The notes below the pieces were generated by a model that was not told the DNA's origin, ran no database searches, and saw only the letters and a list, made by a program, of their open reading frames with translations. DNA of 64,000 nt from Panacibacter microcysteis (GTDB lineage Bacteria > Bacteroidota > Bacteroidia > Chitinophagales > Chitinophagaceae), in NCBI RefSeq assembly GCF_015831355.1, contig NZ_JADWYR010000002.1, positions 62,001-126,000 on the forward strand. The letters are read 5' to 3'. This document shows, piece after piece, positions 10,101-18,368 of the stretch. A program made the position numbers and the translations under genes. Numbering within the stretch: the first letter of the stretch is position 1; each line of letters starts with the position of its first letter.

Positions 10101-10677
10101 CTTCCAGGAAATGAAAAAGCGTTATGAGTTTATTCTTGAGCAAAAGAATGATCTTGTTGAAGCAAAAGAGAGCCTGTTGCAAACCATACAGGAAGTAGAA
10201 GCCACTGCCAACCAGCAGTTCCTTGATACGTTCAACCGTGTACGGGATAATTTTCAGAAAGTGTTTAAAGCATTGTTTACAGAAGAAGATACTGCGGACC
10301 TTATCTTGGAAAACCCGGAAAATCTTGCAGAAACAGGTATAGATATTATCGCCAAGCCAAAAGGTAAACGACCATCGTCAATCACACAGTTGAGCGGGGG
10401 AGAGAAAACACTTACAGCTACAGCATTACTGTTTTCCATTTACCTTATCAAGCCTGCACCATTTTGTATTCTCGATGAGGTAGATGCACCACTGGATGAT
10501 GCCAACGTTGGCAAGTTTACGCAGATGATCAAGAAGTTTAGCGAGAACTCGCAGTTCATCATCGTAACACACAATAAACAAACAATGGGTGCTGTAGACG
10601 TTATTTATGGGGTAACCATGCAGGAGCCTGGTGTAAGTAAACTGGTGCCGGTTGATTTTAGAAGCCTCAGTAATTAA
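7156..10677 (+). CDS. smc: Chromosome segregation protein SMC
   Basis: A 1173-aa SMC ATPase, full family length. The N-terminal head has Walker A GPNGCGKSN at residues 31-39 and the R-loop/Q-loop region after it. Coiled coil I runs from ~170 to 500. The hinge lies at ~505-660 (NVLEPYLNYYVVNT, then GGSVGLFEGKKIGR). Coiled coil II runs to ~1020. The C-terminal head has the ABC signature LSGGEK at ~1079 and Walker B CILDEVDAPLDD at ~1103. It dimerises and, with ScpA/ScpB, loops and compacts chromosomes. The start is a GTG at 7156: the nearby ATG at 7144 is followed immediately by a stop. It is followed 57 bp later by a small membrane protein. Scp genes are not in the window. Confidence 0.97.
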   Translation: MRLKSLEIKGFKSFADKTTVNFDEGITGIIGPNGCGKSNIIDSIRWVIGEQKISALRSENLEALVFNGSRTRSASGLAEVSLTFENTRNLLPTEFSTVTVTRRFFKNGDSEYRLNDVACRLKDIHNLFMDTGVSTDSYAIIELGMVDDIIKDKENSRRRMLEQAAGITIYKTRKKEAKSKLDATEQDLNRIEDLLFEINNQLKSLENQAKKAEKYFEIKKDYKEISVELAKAALEGFNITYRELNEQQETETNKRVQLEAEIATEEAAIEQEKVGFVEKERTLQSMQYEFNVLQQDVRTQENEKNLATQKLHYLKEKENNLKDFLAKAEGQLNGITESIEFSQLQVTEEEGKLKELEERLISAKEAVEEKRNLFDEKRGSVDSLRAQYQQTQRGQFDAEKKVAVADTSIQNLQRAQTQLTDEKQNRAAQVAQLENELQEKESLLENKRIDLQQLQEQHERTKEQILETQAQLEGLRNELAEENRKLDARKNEHALLKSLIDSMEGYPESVKFLHKNPEWNNAAPILSDIIYVNEAYRAAVENVLEPYLNYYVVNTLHEGLTAVHLLDAHKKGKANFFILDKLSESTGETNQPANTIPALSVIEVDDQYRKLAEHLLGNVYIAENEDAIENADGAVILEKTGKYVRGKYTLTGGSVGLFEGKKIGRAKNLEKLHDEIVLQEAVVNALRAEIKQKHNEVIGYSEQLKENAIKQTENEINQLTNQVFATRNKIENLQSAQQNAQQRLEDIEYRLQDEQDAISSTREQLGELNQQLQATAQELKLVEQDYQLAEQDYNKATAQYNENNLLLTRQQSKIAAIRQELVFKRNQLNDLQNQVTSNTQQLAEAAGNITESQEALAQSEALLVELLRRKEEEEKKLNEADQTYYNLRNALQAKESELRHKTKSREMVEHLLAEIKDKLNELKLQLAGMKERLNVEFKIDLDEILDQPRKTDTPLEELQSTADRMRKRLENIGEVNPTAIEAFQEMKKRYEFILEQKNDLVEAKESLLQTIQEVEATANQQFLDTFNRVRDNFQKVFKALFTEEDTADLILENPENLAETGIDIIAKPKGKRPSSITQLSGGEKTLTATALLFSIYLIKPAPFCILDEVDAPLDDANVGKFTQMIKKFSENSQFIIVTHNKQTMGAVDVIYGVTMQEPGVSKLVPVDFRSLSN

Positions 10678-10734
10678 GCAATAAACAAATTGGGTTAATA
10701 TAAAAGGAGTTGGCTAATTTGCCGACTCTGTTTT

Positions 10735-11172
10735 ATGATCAAAATTACCATCATATTATACCTTACATGCTTTGGTTTGTACCTGCTTTTTTCAAGAACC
10801 CCGGATTTTATCGACGGAGAAATTACCAAAGCCACCATTCATTATATAAAAGATTCCACAACCGGAAAGCCCGAGCCGTTTGCGTTTTACAAAACAGATA
10901 GAAAGTCTTACGCAGTAAAGGCAGGTTATCATTTCCGCAGCTTAAAAGAAGGCCAGCAGGTAGACCTTATCTTCGAAGGCGCCCAGCCAAAACAGGCTGC
11001 CGTGTATAGCTGGTGGGGTTACTGGATCACTACCGGTGAGGTGCTGTTTTCAATCGGGTTATTGGTTGTCATGTACTATATCGCTGTTTCCGTAACAAAT
11101 AACCCCACACCCGAAGCCGTTATGGAACAACTGAACTATAAGCCTGTAAAAAAGAGAAAATACGAAACCTGA
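10735..11172 (+). CDS. DUF3592-like two-TM membrane protein
   Basis: A 145-aa protein with a first transmembrane segment at residues ~2-19, a ~70-residue extracytoplasmic beta-rich domain (ATIHYIKDSTTGKPEPFAFY, then a typical YAVKAGYHF...GQQVDLIFEG pattern), a second membrane segment at ~103-122 and a basic tail. This is the layout of DUF3592 proteins, whose role is unknown. It follows smc by 57 bp and probably shares its transcript. A hairpin with a T-run at 11267-11298 may end that transcript. Confidence 0.7.
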   Translation: MIKITIILYLTCFGLYLLFSRTPDFIDGEITKATIHYIKDSTTGKPEPFAFYKTDRKSYAVKAGYHFRSLKEGQQVDLIFEGAQPKQAAVYSWWGYWITTGEVLFSIGLLVVMYYIAVSVTNNPTPEAVMEQLNYKPVKKRKYET

Positions 11173-11266
11173 AAAGCCGGAAGATAAACTGCCGTTGATT
11201 TATTCAGGCACCATTTCATGGTAGTGTTACTGCTATTGATATATACGAATTGAAATAAAAAACAAA

Positions 11267-11298
11267 GGGCATCAAGCTCTCGCAATGACGCCCTGTTT
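11267..11298 (+). terminator. Putative intrinsic terminator after the smc operon
   Basis: GGGCATCA pairs with TGACGCCC (7 of 8 pairs) around an 11-nt loop, followed by TGTTTT. It lies about 95 bp downstream of the DUF3592-like stop, so it is a plausible but not strong terminator. Confidence 0.45.
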
Positions 11299-11544
11299 TA
11301 ACCCTGCTGCAAGTTTATAGTAAAGTGTACTAAATCGCTTTGTAAAATTTGTGATGCTTCATAAACCATTAAAGCATTGCATAGTATAACAGACCTGCAT
11401 CGTTTTGGAAGGTTTAAAAAGAAATAAAAAAAATCAGTAAATTTTTTTTGCTGCGGTAAAAAGGGGCTACTCCGGTATTTTCACACGTTATAAAAACATA
11501 GTTGAATACGATGTACCCGGCAGCAGCATAAGCATTAAGCTTCC

Positions 11545-11564
11545 GTTGCGTCGCACTCTTGTAC
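11545..11564 (+). repeat. REP-like repeat, subtype A
   Basis: Exact subtype A head GTTGCGTCGCACTCTTGTAC, preceded by a CCCGGCAGCAGCATAAGC arm. It faces a subtype B copy 107 bp away. Confidence 0.88.
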
Positions 11565-11670
11565 TGATGAATGATGATTGGGCAACACGAAGATGATTAT
11601 GTTTCCTTTATCCTTATTGACCATTCACCATTCACCACTCACCTCCTCCGTGCTGCATAACGGTCCAGCC

Positions 11671-11690
11671 GCACAAGTGAGTGACACAAC
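11671..11690 (-). repeat. REP-like repeat, subtype B
   Basis: GCACAAGTGAGTGACACAAC, the reverse complement of the subtype B head with one change (GCAC for GTAC). It is followed by AGGCGATGCCACCTGTAC, the same arm found at 32409, and in reverse before 4076. Confidence 0.85.
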
Positions 11691-11728
11691 AGGCGATGCC
11701 ACCTGTACAAAAGCCCGTAAACAAATCA

Positions 11729-12754
11729 TTAAAATTTAGGACAAGGAAGACCTTTGCTGCCCGGTGTTCTGGCTATATAAATAAGTGAAAGTTCAACGCC
11801 GCCGCGGCTTTGAGAAGCTGTCTTAAGATCTGATGTGTTAATATCGTAAGTAGCACCAAAACGCAGGTTGTTCCATTCAAGACCGAGATATGGTATCAAT
11901 GCATCTCCAAGGCGCAGCCATGCACCTGCATAAAAACTTACCGGGTTGTCTGTGGTATTAAGGTCCTGCGTTGCAATTTGCATGGCGCCACCCAAAACGG
12001 TTTCACTTGCGCCGGCTTGTGTGCTGTACAAAGCACTCACGTGCAGGGTTGTTGTTTCGCTTGTCGGAAAATAGCCACCCGCATGAAAGGTAGAACGCAT
12101 GGCCAGGTTATAAGCAAGGTAGGCCGGCCCGGCATTAAAGGTTTGATCTGGCCTGTTGATGTGGTATAAACTTACGCCTGCATAAAAATTATTTCTGTCG
12201 GTTGTACTTTGCGTGTATAGCAAGCCTGCATTCAGATCAAAGTAGCCTTTATTCAAGGACACGTTATCGAATGTTTCGCCTGATGGTCTCGTCCACTGTC
12301 CATTCAAATCTAGCTGATTTTCGAAAGTAAGTTTTGAGGTGTTGATGAGCATGTTGGAATAAGTTCCCTGGAAGCCTAAGCCGAGTTGTTTGTAACCATC
12401 TTCATCAAGCGCCTTATGGTAAGCGGTAGACAAAGAAAGATAATTGAAGTTGATAGCGCCGTCTGCACCTTTATCTGTGTAGCCCATAATGCCTACACCA
12501 AAGCGGTCAAATTCGTCCACCACATTTTTTAAGATAGGAAAATCAACAGAAACGGTAGCGGTTTGGAAAGCACGGTTTATAGTAGGCCACTGGTTGCGAT
12601 AGTTACCTGCAACTCTTACATTGCCATCAAATTTACCGGTGAATGCGGGGTTAAGGGTTAGAGGCGAAGCATAGAACTGTGAAAAATGCGGATCCTGCGC
12701 CTTCACAATTCCAACTGCACAAGCCAAAAACAGCGTTAGAAGAATGGTTCTCAT
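11729..12754 (-). CDS. PorP/SprF family type IX secretion outer-membrane protein
   Basis: A 341-aa outer-membrane barrel. A signal peptide (MRTILLTLFLACAVGIVKAQ) is followed by the family hallmark DPHFSQFYASPLTLNPAFTG, NYRNQW, and repeated amphipathic strands ending near the C-terminus. PorP/SprF proteins are partners of type IX secretion, often paired with a specific substrate or with PorE-type anchors. Here the protein stands alone, with no CHU_C or OmpA-like partner. It could serve the T9SS cargo at 908-4036, though that is only an inference from proximity. The next gene on this strand, upp, ends 71 bp upstream of its start. Confidence 0.9.
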   Translation of the reverse strand: MRTILLTLFLACAVGIVKAQDPHFSQFYASPLTLNPAFTGKFDGNVRVAGNYRNQWPTINRAFQTATVSVDFPILKNVVDEFDRFGVGIMGYTDKGADGAINFNYLSLSTAYHKALDEDGYKQLGLGFQGTYSNMLINTSKLTFENQLDLNGQWTRPSGETFDNVSLNKGYFDLNAGLLYTQSTTDRNNFYAGVSLYHINRPDQTFNAGPAYLAYNLAMRSTFHAGGYFPTSETTTLHVSALYSTQAGASETVLGGAMQIATQDLNTTDNPVSFYAGAWLRLGDALIPYLGLEWNNLRFGATYDINTSDLKTASQSRGGVELSLIYIARTPGSKGLPCPKF

Positions 12755-12825
12755 TACAGTTATTAAGGTTTCAAATTTAGGGAATTATACTACAGTTTTA
12801 ATGCTTATAATCAATCTTTAACACG

Positions 12826-13479
12826 CTACGACTGAGACTTTAAGCCAAATGCAAGGTCGCCGGCATCGCCAAGCCCGGGCACAATGTAACCTTTCGCAGT
12901 TAGTTCATCATCAATGTCTCCACACCAGATTTTTACGGCATCGCCGGCTTCGCGTATTACGTACTCTATACCTACCGTGCATGCAATGGCACACACCACA
13001 TGAATTTCCGAAGGCGTACCTTCATCTTTCATGGCTTCGATTGTTTTTACCAACGATGCGCCGGTAGCAAGCATTGGGTCGCTGATAATTAAAATCCTGT
13101 CATCCAGGGGCGGGCAGCTCAGGTATTCGAGCTCTATAATAAAGTTTCCATCGGGGTCATGTTTCCTGTATGCTGAAACGAAAGCATTGTCTGCTTTGTC
13201 AAAGTAGTTCAATAAACCGTTGTGTAATGGAAGACCGGCACGAAGAATAGTAGCCAGCACCGGTTGCTGTTGTAGTATTTTAGATGGATGAATACCAAGC
13301 GGCGTTTGTATATCTTTTACTTCCCATGGTAATTCTTTACTTATTTCCAGCGCCATTGCCTCACCAATACGCTCCAGGTTTCTGCGGAAACGCATACGGT
13401 CATCCTGAATATCTGTATTTCTTAATTCACTTAACCAATTGGTGAGCAGGCTGTGCTGGTCGCTTAAATTTCTAACCAT
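12826..13479 (-). CDS. upp: Uracil phosphoribosyltransferase
   Basis: A 217-aa cytoplasmic enzyme (EC 2.4.2.9) that makes UMP from uracil and PRPP in pyrimidine salvage. The PRPP-binding loop is ISDPMLATGASLVKT (residues ~130-145). The C-terminal uracil-binding region is GYIVPGLGDAGDLAFG. Length and motifs are normal for the family. The ATG at 13479 is divergent from anmK, with about 95 bp between the starts that must hold both promoters. Confidence 0.95.
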   Translation of the reverse strand: MVRNLSDQHSLLTNWLSELRNTDIQDDRMRFRRNLERIGEAMALEISKELPWEVKDIQTPLGIHPSKILQQQPVLATILRAGLPLHNGLLNYFDKADNAFVSAYRKHDPDGNFIIELEYLSCPPLDDRILIISDPMLATGASLVKTIEAMKDEGTPSEIHVVCAIACTVGIEYVIREAGDAVKIWCGDIDDELTAKGYIVPGLGDAGDLAFGLKSQS

Positions 13480-13574
13480 GGTTGTTGAACAATTTAGAAT
13501 TACCGGTTGTAGATTGCAGCCCGAAAAATAAGACCAAATCTTTAATCGGCAAGCATAAATTTAAAATAGTCTTT

Positions 13575-14663
13575 ATGGTATATCGCAGCATTGGAATAAT
13601 GAGTGGTTCATCGCTTGACGGGTTGGATATGGTGTTCACAGAACTCGAAGAACGTGCGGGCAAATGGGCCTTTGAAATAAGGGCTGCTGAATGTACCGTT
13701 TATACTGCTGAGTGGAAGAGCAGGTTACAAAATGCACCAACATTAAGCGCGTACGATTACATGTTACTGCATGCTGCTTATGGGCGATATATTGGTGAGT
13801 CTGTCAACGCATTTATAGAAAAGCACCATCTGTTCCACCAGGTACAGATCATTGGCAGCCACGGCCATACAGTCTTTCATGCGCCTCAGCATCATATAAC
13901 TGCGCAGGTTGGCGATGGTGCCGCTATTGCAGCGGCAACCGGTATAAATGTAGTCAGTGACCTTCGCAATATGGATGTGGCATTGGGCGGGCAAGGGGCG
14001 CCAATTGTACCCACAGGAGAAAAACTACTCTTTGGGCAGTATGATTACTGCCTGAACATAGGCGGTATCGCAAACATTTCATCAGGCCACTCCGGCAATT
14101 ATGTAGCATTTGATGTGTGCCCTGCCAACCGCGTTTTAAATATGCTCGCAGAAAAAACCGGGAAGGCTTTCGATGAAAATGGCACAATAGCTAAAAGCGG
14201 TCATGTCAATATTGCTTTATTGCACCTGCTAAATGAGCAGGAATATTACCGGTTGCCATTTCCCAAATCGCTGGCCAATAGTTTTGGTACAGATATTATT
14301 TTTCCGTTGATAGAAGCTGCCGCCATACCCCTGGAAGATGCAATGCGTACTTATGCAGAGCATATTGCCATACAGGTTGCCGCTGCCGCCCAACGGCTGC
14401 CTTCCAATAACGGCGCACAAATGCTTGTTACAGGCGGCGGTGCGTTTAACAGCTTTCTTATAACACTCATTCAACAAATGCTCACGCCACTTAATATAAC
14501 TGTCACTGTTCCTGCTGAAGATATTGTACAATACAAAGAGGCTTTGATCATGGCATTACTGGGTGTACTCAGGTGGAGAGAAGAAGATACCGTATTAAAG
14601 ACTGTTACTGGTGCAACACGCAACAGTATTGGCGGCGCGGTGTGGATCGGGCAGGAGGCATAA
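13575..14663 (+). CDS. anmK: Anhydro-N-acetylmuramic acid kinase
   Basis: A 362-aa kinase that opens and phosphorylates 1,6-anhydro-MurNAc to MurNAc-6-phosphate during cell-wall recycling. The start at 13575 is chosen because the family sequence begins there with YRSIGIMSGSSLDGLDMV, whereas an upstream ATG at 13482 would add 31 atypical residues. Other hallmarks are GSHGHTVFHAP, DLRNMDVALGGQGAPIVP, NIGGIANIS and the late LVTGGGAFN. No murQ is adjacent. A REP-like repeat lies 40 bp after the stop. Confidence 0.95.
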   Translation: MVYRSIGIMSGSSLDGLDMVFTELEERAGKWAFEIRAAECTVYTAEWKSRLQNAPTLSAYDYMLLHAAYGRYIGESVNAFIEKHHLFHQVQIIGSHGHTVFHAPQHHITAQVGDGAAIAAATGINVVSDLRNMDVALGGQGAPIVPTGEKLLFGQYDYCLNIGGIANISSGHSGNYVAFDVCPANRVLNMLAEKTGKAFDENGTIAKSGHVNIALLHLLNEQEYYRLPFPKSLANSFGTDIIFPLIEAAAIPLEDAMRTYAEHIAIQVAAAAQRLPSNNGAQMLVTGGGAFNSFLITLIQQMLTPLNITVTVPAEDIVQYKEALIMALLGVLRWREEDTVLKTVTGATRNSIGGAVWIGQEA

Positions 14664-14703
14664 TTTTTTTGGTAGCCAGCTGTAGTACAGGCATCGGGCT
14701 TCC

Positions 14704-14723
14704 GTTGCGTCGCACTCTTGTAC
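14704..14723 (+). repeat. REP-like repeat, subtype A
   Basis: Exact subtype A head GTTGCGTCGCACTCTTGTAC, 40 bp after the anmK stop, preceded by GTAGCCAGCTGTAGTACAGG. Confidence 0.88.
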
Positions 14724-14868
14724 GCTATAGCATGATGCAGCAGCGATGCTGCGACAATTATCTGTTAACTCAACAGTCGTCAAAGACTACTGCAGGCATT
14801 AACAAATTATTTTTATTTTGTATGGAAAGGAATTGCTGGTATGCACGTATTAAGTGCAAACCAACAAT

Positions 14869-15336
14869 ATGAAACATATTTACCTGGTCGCTTTGCTGTG
14901 GTTTGTTGCACCACATTACCTGCACGCTCAAAATGCCGCAGCGCTTAAGACCAAAAACTTCAATCTCGAAAAAGGGCTCGCCATACAGGGTTATGATCCT
15001 GTTGCCTATTTTACCGAACACAAAGCAGTAGAAGGTTCAAAAAAATTTTCCGCAGTGTACGACGGTGTAACGTATTATTTTTCTTCTGCAGCAAACAAAG
15101 AATTATTTACAAAAAATCCCTCCCGTTTCGAACCTCAATATGGCGGGTGGTGTGCATATGCCATGGGGCACGATGGTACAAAAGTGGAAGTAGATCCCGA
15201 AACGTTTAAGATCATCAACGACAAACTATACCTTTTCTACAATAAGTACTTCAACAATACCCTAAAGTCATGGAACAAGGATGAATCAAACCTGAAGAGC
15301 CATGCAGATGCAAACTGGAATAAGATTTACCATTAA
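14869..15336 (+). CDS. Secreted YHS domain protein
   Basis: A 155-aa exported protein. The start at 14869 gives the signal peptide MKHIYLVALLWFVAPHYLHAQ. It contains a YHS domain: GLAIQGYDPVAYF, then KFSAVYDGVTYYFSS, NPSRFEPQYGGWCAYAM. YHS domains are small metal- or haem-linked modules, and this stand-alone periplasmic form has no firm function. It is followed 26 bp later by a DoxX-like protein, and together with the next two genes may form an operon. Confidence 0.88.
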   Translation: MKHIYLVALLWFVAPHYLHAQNAAALKTKNFNLEKGLAIQGYDPVAYFTEHKAVEGSKKFSAVYDGVTYYFSSAANKELFTKNPSRFEPQYGGWCAYAMGHDGTKVEVDPETFKIINDKLYLFYNKYFNNTLKSWNKDESNLKSHADANWNKIYH

Positions 15337-15362
15337 TTGTACACCAACCAAAACACACAAAC

Positions 15363-15761
15363 ATGTCTCTTAATATCAAAACAATCGGCATCTGGCTGTT
15401 AAAGCTGCTGGCAGCCGTAATCATGCTACAAACCCTCTTTTTCAAATTTACCGGTGCGGAAGAATCTGTATATATATTTTCAACGCTTGGTATGGAACCA
15501 TGGGGCCGTATCGGAACGGGTGCAATGGAACTTGTTGCGTCAATACTTATTCTCATTCCTTCCACCACAGCATTCGGAGCACTTTTAGCTATCGGGCTAA
15601 TGAGTGGCGCTTTGTTTTTTCACCTTACCAAACTGGGTATAGAAATTCAGGGCGATGGCGGTTTGTTATTTATTTACGCGTTACTGGTTTTCCTGGCTTC
15701 TCTCATACTTCTTATCATATACCGCGCACAAATATTCAGGCGGTTGGGTTTAAACTTCTAA
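15363..15761 (+). CDS. DoxX-like four-TM membrane protein
   Basis: A 132-aa integral membrane protein with about four transmembrane helices. An early KLLAAVIMLQTLFFKFTG helix, a central GRIGTGAMELVASILILIP helix and GALLAIGLMSGALFFHL match the DoxX/DoxD-like family layout. DoxX proteins are associated with redox and thiol stress in other bacteria, but the role here is unknown. It lies between a YHS protein and an outer-membrane protein at 10-26 bp spacing, so cotranscription is likely. Confidence 0.75.
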   Translation: MSLNIKTIGIWLLKLLAAVIMLQTLFFKFTGAEESVYIFSTLGMEPWGRIGTGAMELVASILILIPSTTAFGALLAIGLMSGALFFHLTKLGIEIQGDGGLLFIYALLVFLASLILLIIYRAQIFRRLGLNF

Positions 15762-15771
15762 AAACTTAATC

Positions 15772-16500
15772 TTGAGAAAAACACTCGCCATTGTATGCAT
15801 ATTCGTTGCCTCGAGTATTCATGCACAAAAAAGCAATCAATACCAGCAGGTAGATTTTTCGGCCACCGCAGGTAGTAAACAAGGCACGCTTGCTGCCGCG
15901 TACTCCTATAACACAAGATTTGGCAAGTCGCACAAATTCGATATTGGGTTGGGTGTAAGAAACACGGCCTACTTTGGCACAAAAAAAGATTTTATTACCG
16001 CTGGTCCCGCCAGGCTTACAAGAACATTTACAACGCCGTTTGCCATCTTTTTTGCCGGTCAGCAGGAATCAAACTTTGATACCCTGGTAGTGCAGAGATC
16101 ATTTGTAAACGCGGTGAACATCGCTTTGAATCTGGGGTATCATTTTAACGAAAAAATTTCCGCCGGCTTCAATATAGACCTCGTGGGTTTCAGCTTTGGC
16201 ACAAAGACAAACGGAGTTTTTAAAAGCAACGGTCAAACAATTACCGAACCTTCTGCAAAGCCCTCTGCATTCAATCTTCTGCTAACCGGCGATCACGATA
16301 AAGGTTCCCTCAATTCAGAGTTCTTTTTGCGTTACAATCTTAATAGCCGGTGGGGTATCAAAGGCGTGTACCAGTTTGTGTTTGTAGAATACCAGGCAAA
16401 CTCTGTGGAACAAACATTTGCCGATGGTTCAAAAAATGACAGGTTCCGCAACAAAGCGAACAATTTTGGTCTTGGTATTACCTGGCAACTTAACAAATAG
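15772..16500 (+). CDS. Exported beta-barrel-like protein of unknown function
   Basis: A 242-aa protein with a signal peptide (RKTLAIVCIFVASSIHAQ) and alternating aromatic/polar strands throughout, ending in LGITWQLNK, as in small outer-membrane barrels. The only suitable start is a TTG at 15772, ten bases after the preceding stop. I do not recognise a named family. It is in a four-gene run with YHS, DoxX-like and DM13 genes. Confidence 0.65.
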   Translation: MRKTLAIVCIFVASSIHAQKSNQYQQVDFSATAGSKQGTLAAAYSYNTRFGKSHKFDIGLGVRNTAYFGTKKDFITAGPARLTRTFTTPFAIFFAGQQESNFDTLVVQRSFVNAVNIALNLGYHFNEKISAGFNIDLVGFSFGTKTNGVFKSNGQTITEPSAKPSAFNLLLTGDHDKGSLNSEFFLRYNLNSRWGIKGVYQFVFVEYQANSVEQTFADGSKNDRFRNKANNFGLGITWQLNK

Positions 16501-16538
16501 TTACACCTATACCGTTTATACTACATAAAATTATATCT

Positions 16539-16973
16539 ATGAAAGTGGGAAAAATAACTATCGTTTTATTGCTCGTTTTTATGATCACGTCATGCGCAAA
16601 GCAAAATGCCACACCTTCAGATGTGTTGAATGAACAAATCGATACAACTGCTGGCATGCTGGTCTATTCAGGCATGTTCTCAAACGGTCCTTACGGAAGC
16701 GTTTCCGGAGATGCAGGTCTTTATCTTGATAATGGAAAATATATATTGTACTTTGATGACATTAAAAGCTCGAATGGGCCGGATTTACATGTTTATTTGT
16801 CGGAAGAAGAAATTCCGGTACATTTTATTGATTTGGGAAAACTGAAATCGACAAACGGAAATCAGTCATATGTCGTTCCTGTAGGTACAGATTTTGCTAA
16901 GTTTCGCTATGCTTTAATACATTGCCAGCAATACAATCATTTATTTGGCAGTGCATTACTGGAAATGCCATAG
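16539..16973 (+). CDS. DM13 domain lipoprotein
   Basis: A 144-aa lipoprotein: signal sequence with lipobox ITSC (Cys19), then a single DM13 domain with GMLVYSGMFSNGPYGSVSGDAGLY, GPDLHVYLS, GNQSYVVP and the conserved Cys in YALIHCQQYNHLFGSA. DM13 domains are proposed to act in redox or electron transfer through a near-invariant cysteine; that role is not established. It is the last gene of the YHS/DoxX-like/barrel/DM13 run, which together suggests a small envelope redox module. Confidence 0.85.
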   Translation: MKVGKITIVLLLVFMITSCAKQNATPSDVLNEQIDTTAGMLVYSGMFSNGPYGSVSGDAGLYLDNGKYILYFDDIKSSNGPDLHVYLSEEEIPVHFIDLGKLKSTNGNQSYVVPVGTDFAKFRYALIHCQQYNHLFGSALLEMP

Positions 16974-17148
16974 TAATGTATCCGGGCAATGGTTTTGCCT
17001 GTACTTAAAGCATAAAATAATAAGTGAAAACAGATGGAATGTAATACTTGTAATATTTGTTGTAATTGAAGCCAACACCAGGCTTATTTTTACAAGCTAT
17101 ATACATTTTTTTTTCGTACATACAAAACGAAACGTAAAAACTCAAACT

Positions 17149-17649
17149 ATGAACCTGCAGCAAGCTATTTCCAATGTATTCGTTCAATTACAAGATTCGG
17201 TTGAGCGGCTTACGGATGGGCAATACATACAACCAATCTCAAGCTTATCCAATGCCACCATTGGTCAGCATGTAAGACACATACTCGAACTGTTCGTGTG
17301 CCTTGAAAATGGTTATAATGATGGCCTTGTTAATTATGAAAAACGTAAACGTGATCGTACCATTGAAACAAATAAGGCTTTTGCATTGCAACTGATGCAC
17401 TCCATAAATGCCGGTCTGGCCAGGCCCGATAAAGATTTGGTGCTCGAAGCAGGATACGATGAATTATCGCAGGATGTGTTGCATATAAAAACAAATTATT
17501 TAAGGGAACTCGTGTATAACCTGGAGCATACCGTGCATCACATGGCACTTATAAGGGTTGGCCTTTTGGAACTTTCATCTTTTGACTTGCCGGAGAGTTT
17601 CGGTGTGGCATCTTCTACCATCAAATACCGGAAGGCATGTGCACAGTAA
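17149..17649 (+). CDS. DinB-like four-helix protein
   Basis: A 166-aa protein. The ATG at 17149 gives an amphipathic DinB-type first helix (NLQQAISNVFVQLQDSVERL). ATIGQHVRHILELFVCL and VYNLEHTVHHMALIRVGL supply the three His residues (HxxH spacing type) expected for the metal site of the DinB/DUF664/YfiT fold. Substrates for most members are unknown; some are thiol-dependent transferases. Its last 13 bp overlap the NRDE gene, so the two are translationally coupled. Confidence 0.78.
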   Translation: MNLQQAISNVFVQLQDSVERLTDGQYIQPISSLSNATIGQHVRHILELFVCLENGYNDGLVNYEKRKRDRTIETNKAFALQLMHSINAGLARPDKDLVLEAGYDELSQDVLHIKTNYLRELVYNLEHTVHHMALIRVGLLELSSFDLPESFGVASSTIKYRKACAQ

Positions 17650-18368
17650 CGTTTTTGCGTGTAGCCAATAAATATCTTATTACATCAAACAGGGATGAAA
17701 GCAGGCTTCGCAAAACGGCATTACCACCTGCTATACACCGAATTGCCCAGGGCAATATTCTTTTCCCGAAGGATGCAAATGCCGGGGGCACATGGATTGC
17801 CGTACACGAAAACGGGAATGCAGTGGTGTTGTTAAACGGAGCTTTCATCAGGCACAGTCATAACCCTCCATACCGTAAAAGCAGGGGCATCATATTGCTG
17901 GAGATTATTGCTGAACGGTCACCATTAAATGCATTCAACCAGGTCCCTTTTCAAAATATCGAACCATTTACCATGGTGCTGTTTTGTTTTGATGAACTGT
18001 ATGAGTGCCGCTGGGATGGCCGGCGCAGGCATATCAGACTACTGGATAAAACTTTGCCCCACATGTGGTCTTCGGCTACTTTGTACGAGCCGGCAATTGT
18101 AGCAAAAAGAGAAAAATGGTTTGCTAACTGGCTTCAGGAAAATAGCACGCCTTCGTTAAATGATATCATGCATTTTCATGCGGCCGGGGGAGATGGCGAC
18201 CTGTTCAATGACCTCAGGATGAATCGCGAAGGTCACATGCTCACCGTAAGCATTACAGGCATTGAAATATCCGGTACAGGTGCCCGCATGGTATACAAAG
18301 ACCTTACTACTGAAACCGAATATCAACAAATACTTTCACTTACAGGCGCGCTTACAACAAACGAATGA
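17637..18368 (+). CDS. NRDE (TANGO2-like) family protein
   Basis: A 243-aa protein of the NRDE/TANGO2 family. The N-terminal Cys2 and the signature TSNRDE (residues ~17-22) are present, followed by GGTWIAV and NGAF segments typical of Ntn-hydrolase-like NRDE proteins. The bacterial role is unknown; the eukaryotic relative TANGO2 has been linked to haem trafficking. It overlaps DinB upstream by 13 bp and the ATP-grasp gene downstream by 4 bp (ATGA), forming a tight three-gene operon. Confidence 0.85.
   Translation: MCTVTFLRVANKYLITSNRDESRLRKTALPPAIHRIAQGNILFPKDANAGGTWIAVHENGNAVVLLNGAFIRHSHNPPYRKSRGIILLEIIAERSPLNAFNQVPFQNIEPFTMVLFCFDELYECRWDGRRRHIRLLDKTLPHMWSSATLYEPAIVAKREKWFANWLQENSTPSLNDIMHFHAAGGDGDLFNDLRMNREGHMLTVSITGIEISGTGARMVYKDLTTETEYQQILSLTGALTTNE

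Larger units (their letters stand above)
11173..11728. other. Intergenic region between convergent genes, with inverted REP pair
   Basis: 556 bp between the convergent DUF3592-like and PorP/SprF genes. It contains a hairpin (11267-11298), two facing REP-like repeats of different subtypes (11545-11564 and 11671-11690) and, between them, a short tandem stretch of CCATTCA/CCACTCA units near 11622-11643. No gene is visible. Confidence 0.55.

Noticed and set aside
11622-11643. Tandem CCATTCA/CCACTCA units as a functional repeat
   Set aside because: Only three imperfect units; too short to assign any meaning.
16945-17148. 68-residue upstream extension of the DinB gene
   Set aside because: It overlaps the end of the DM13 gene and is not DinB-like; the ATG at 17149 matches the family start.
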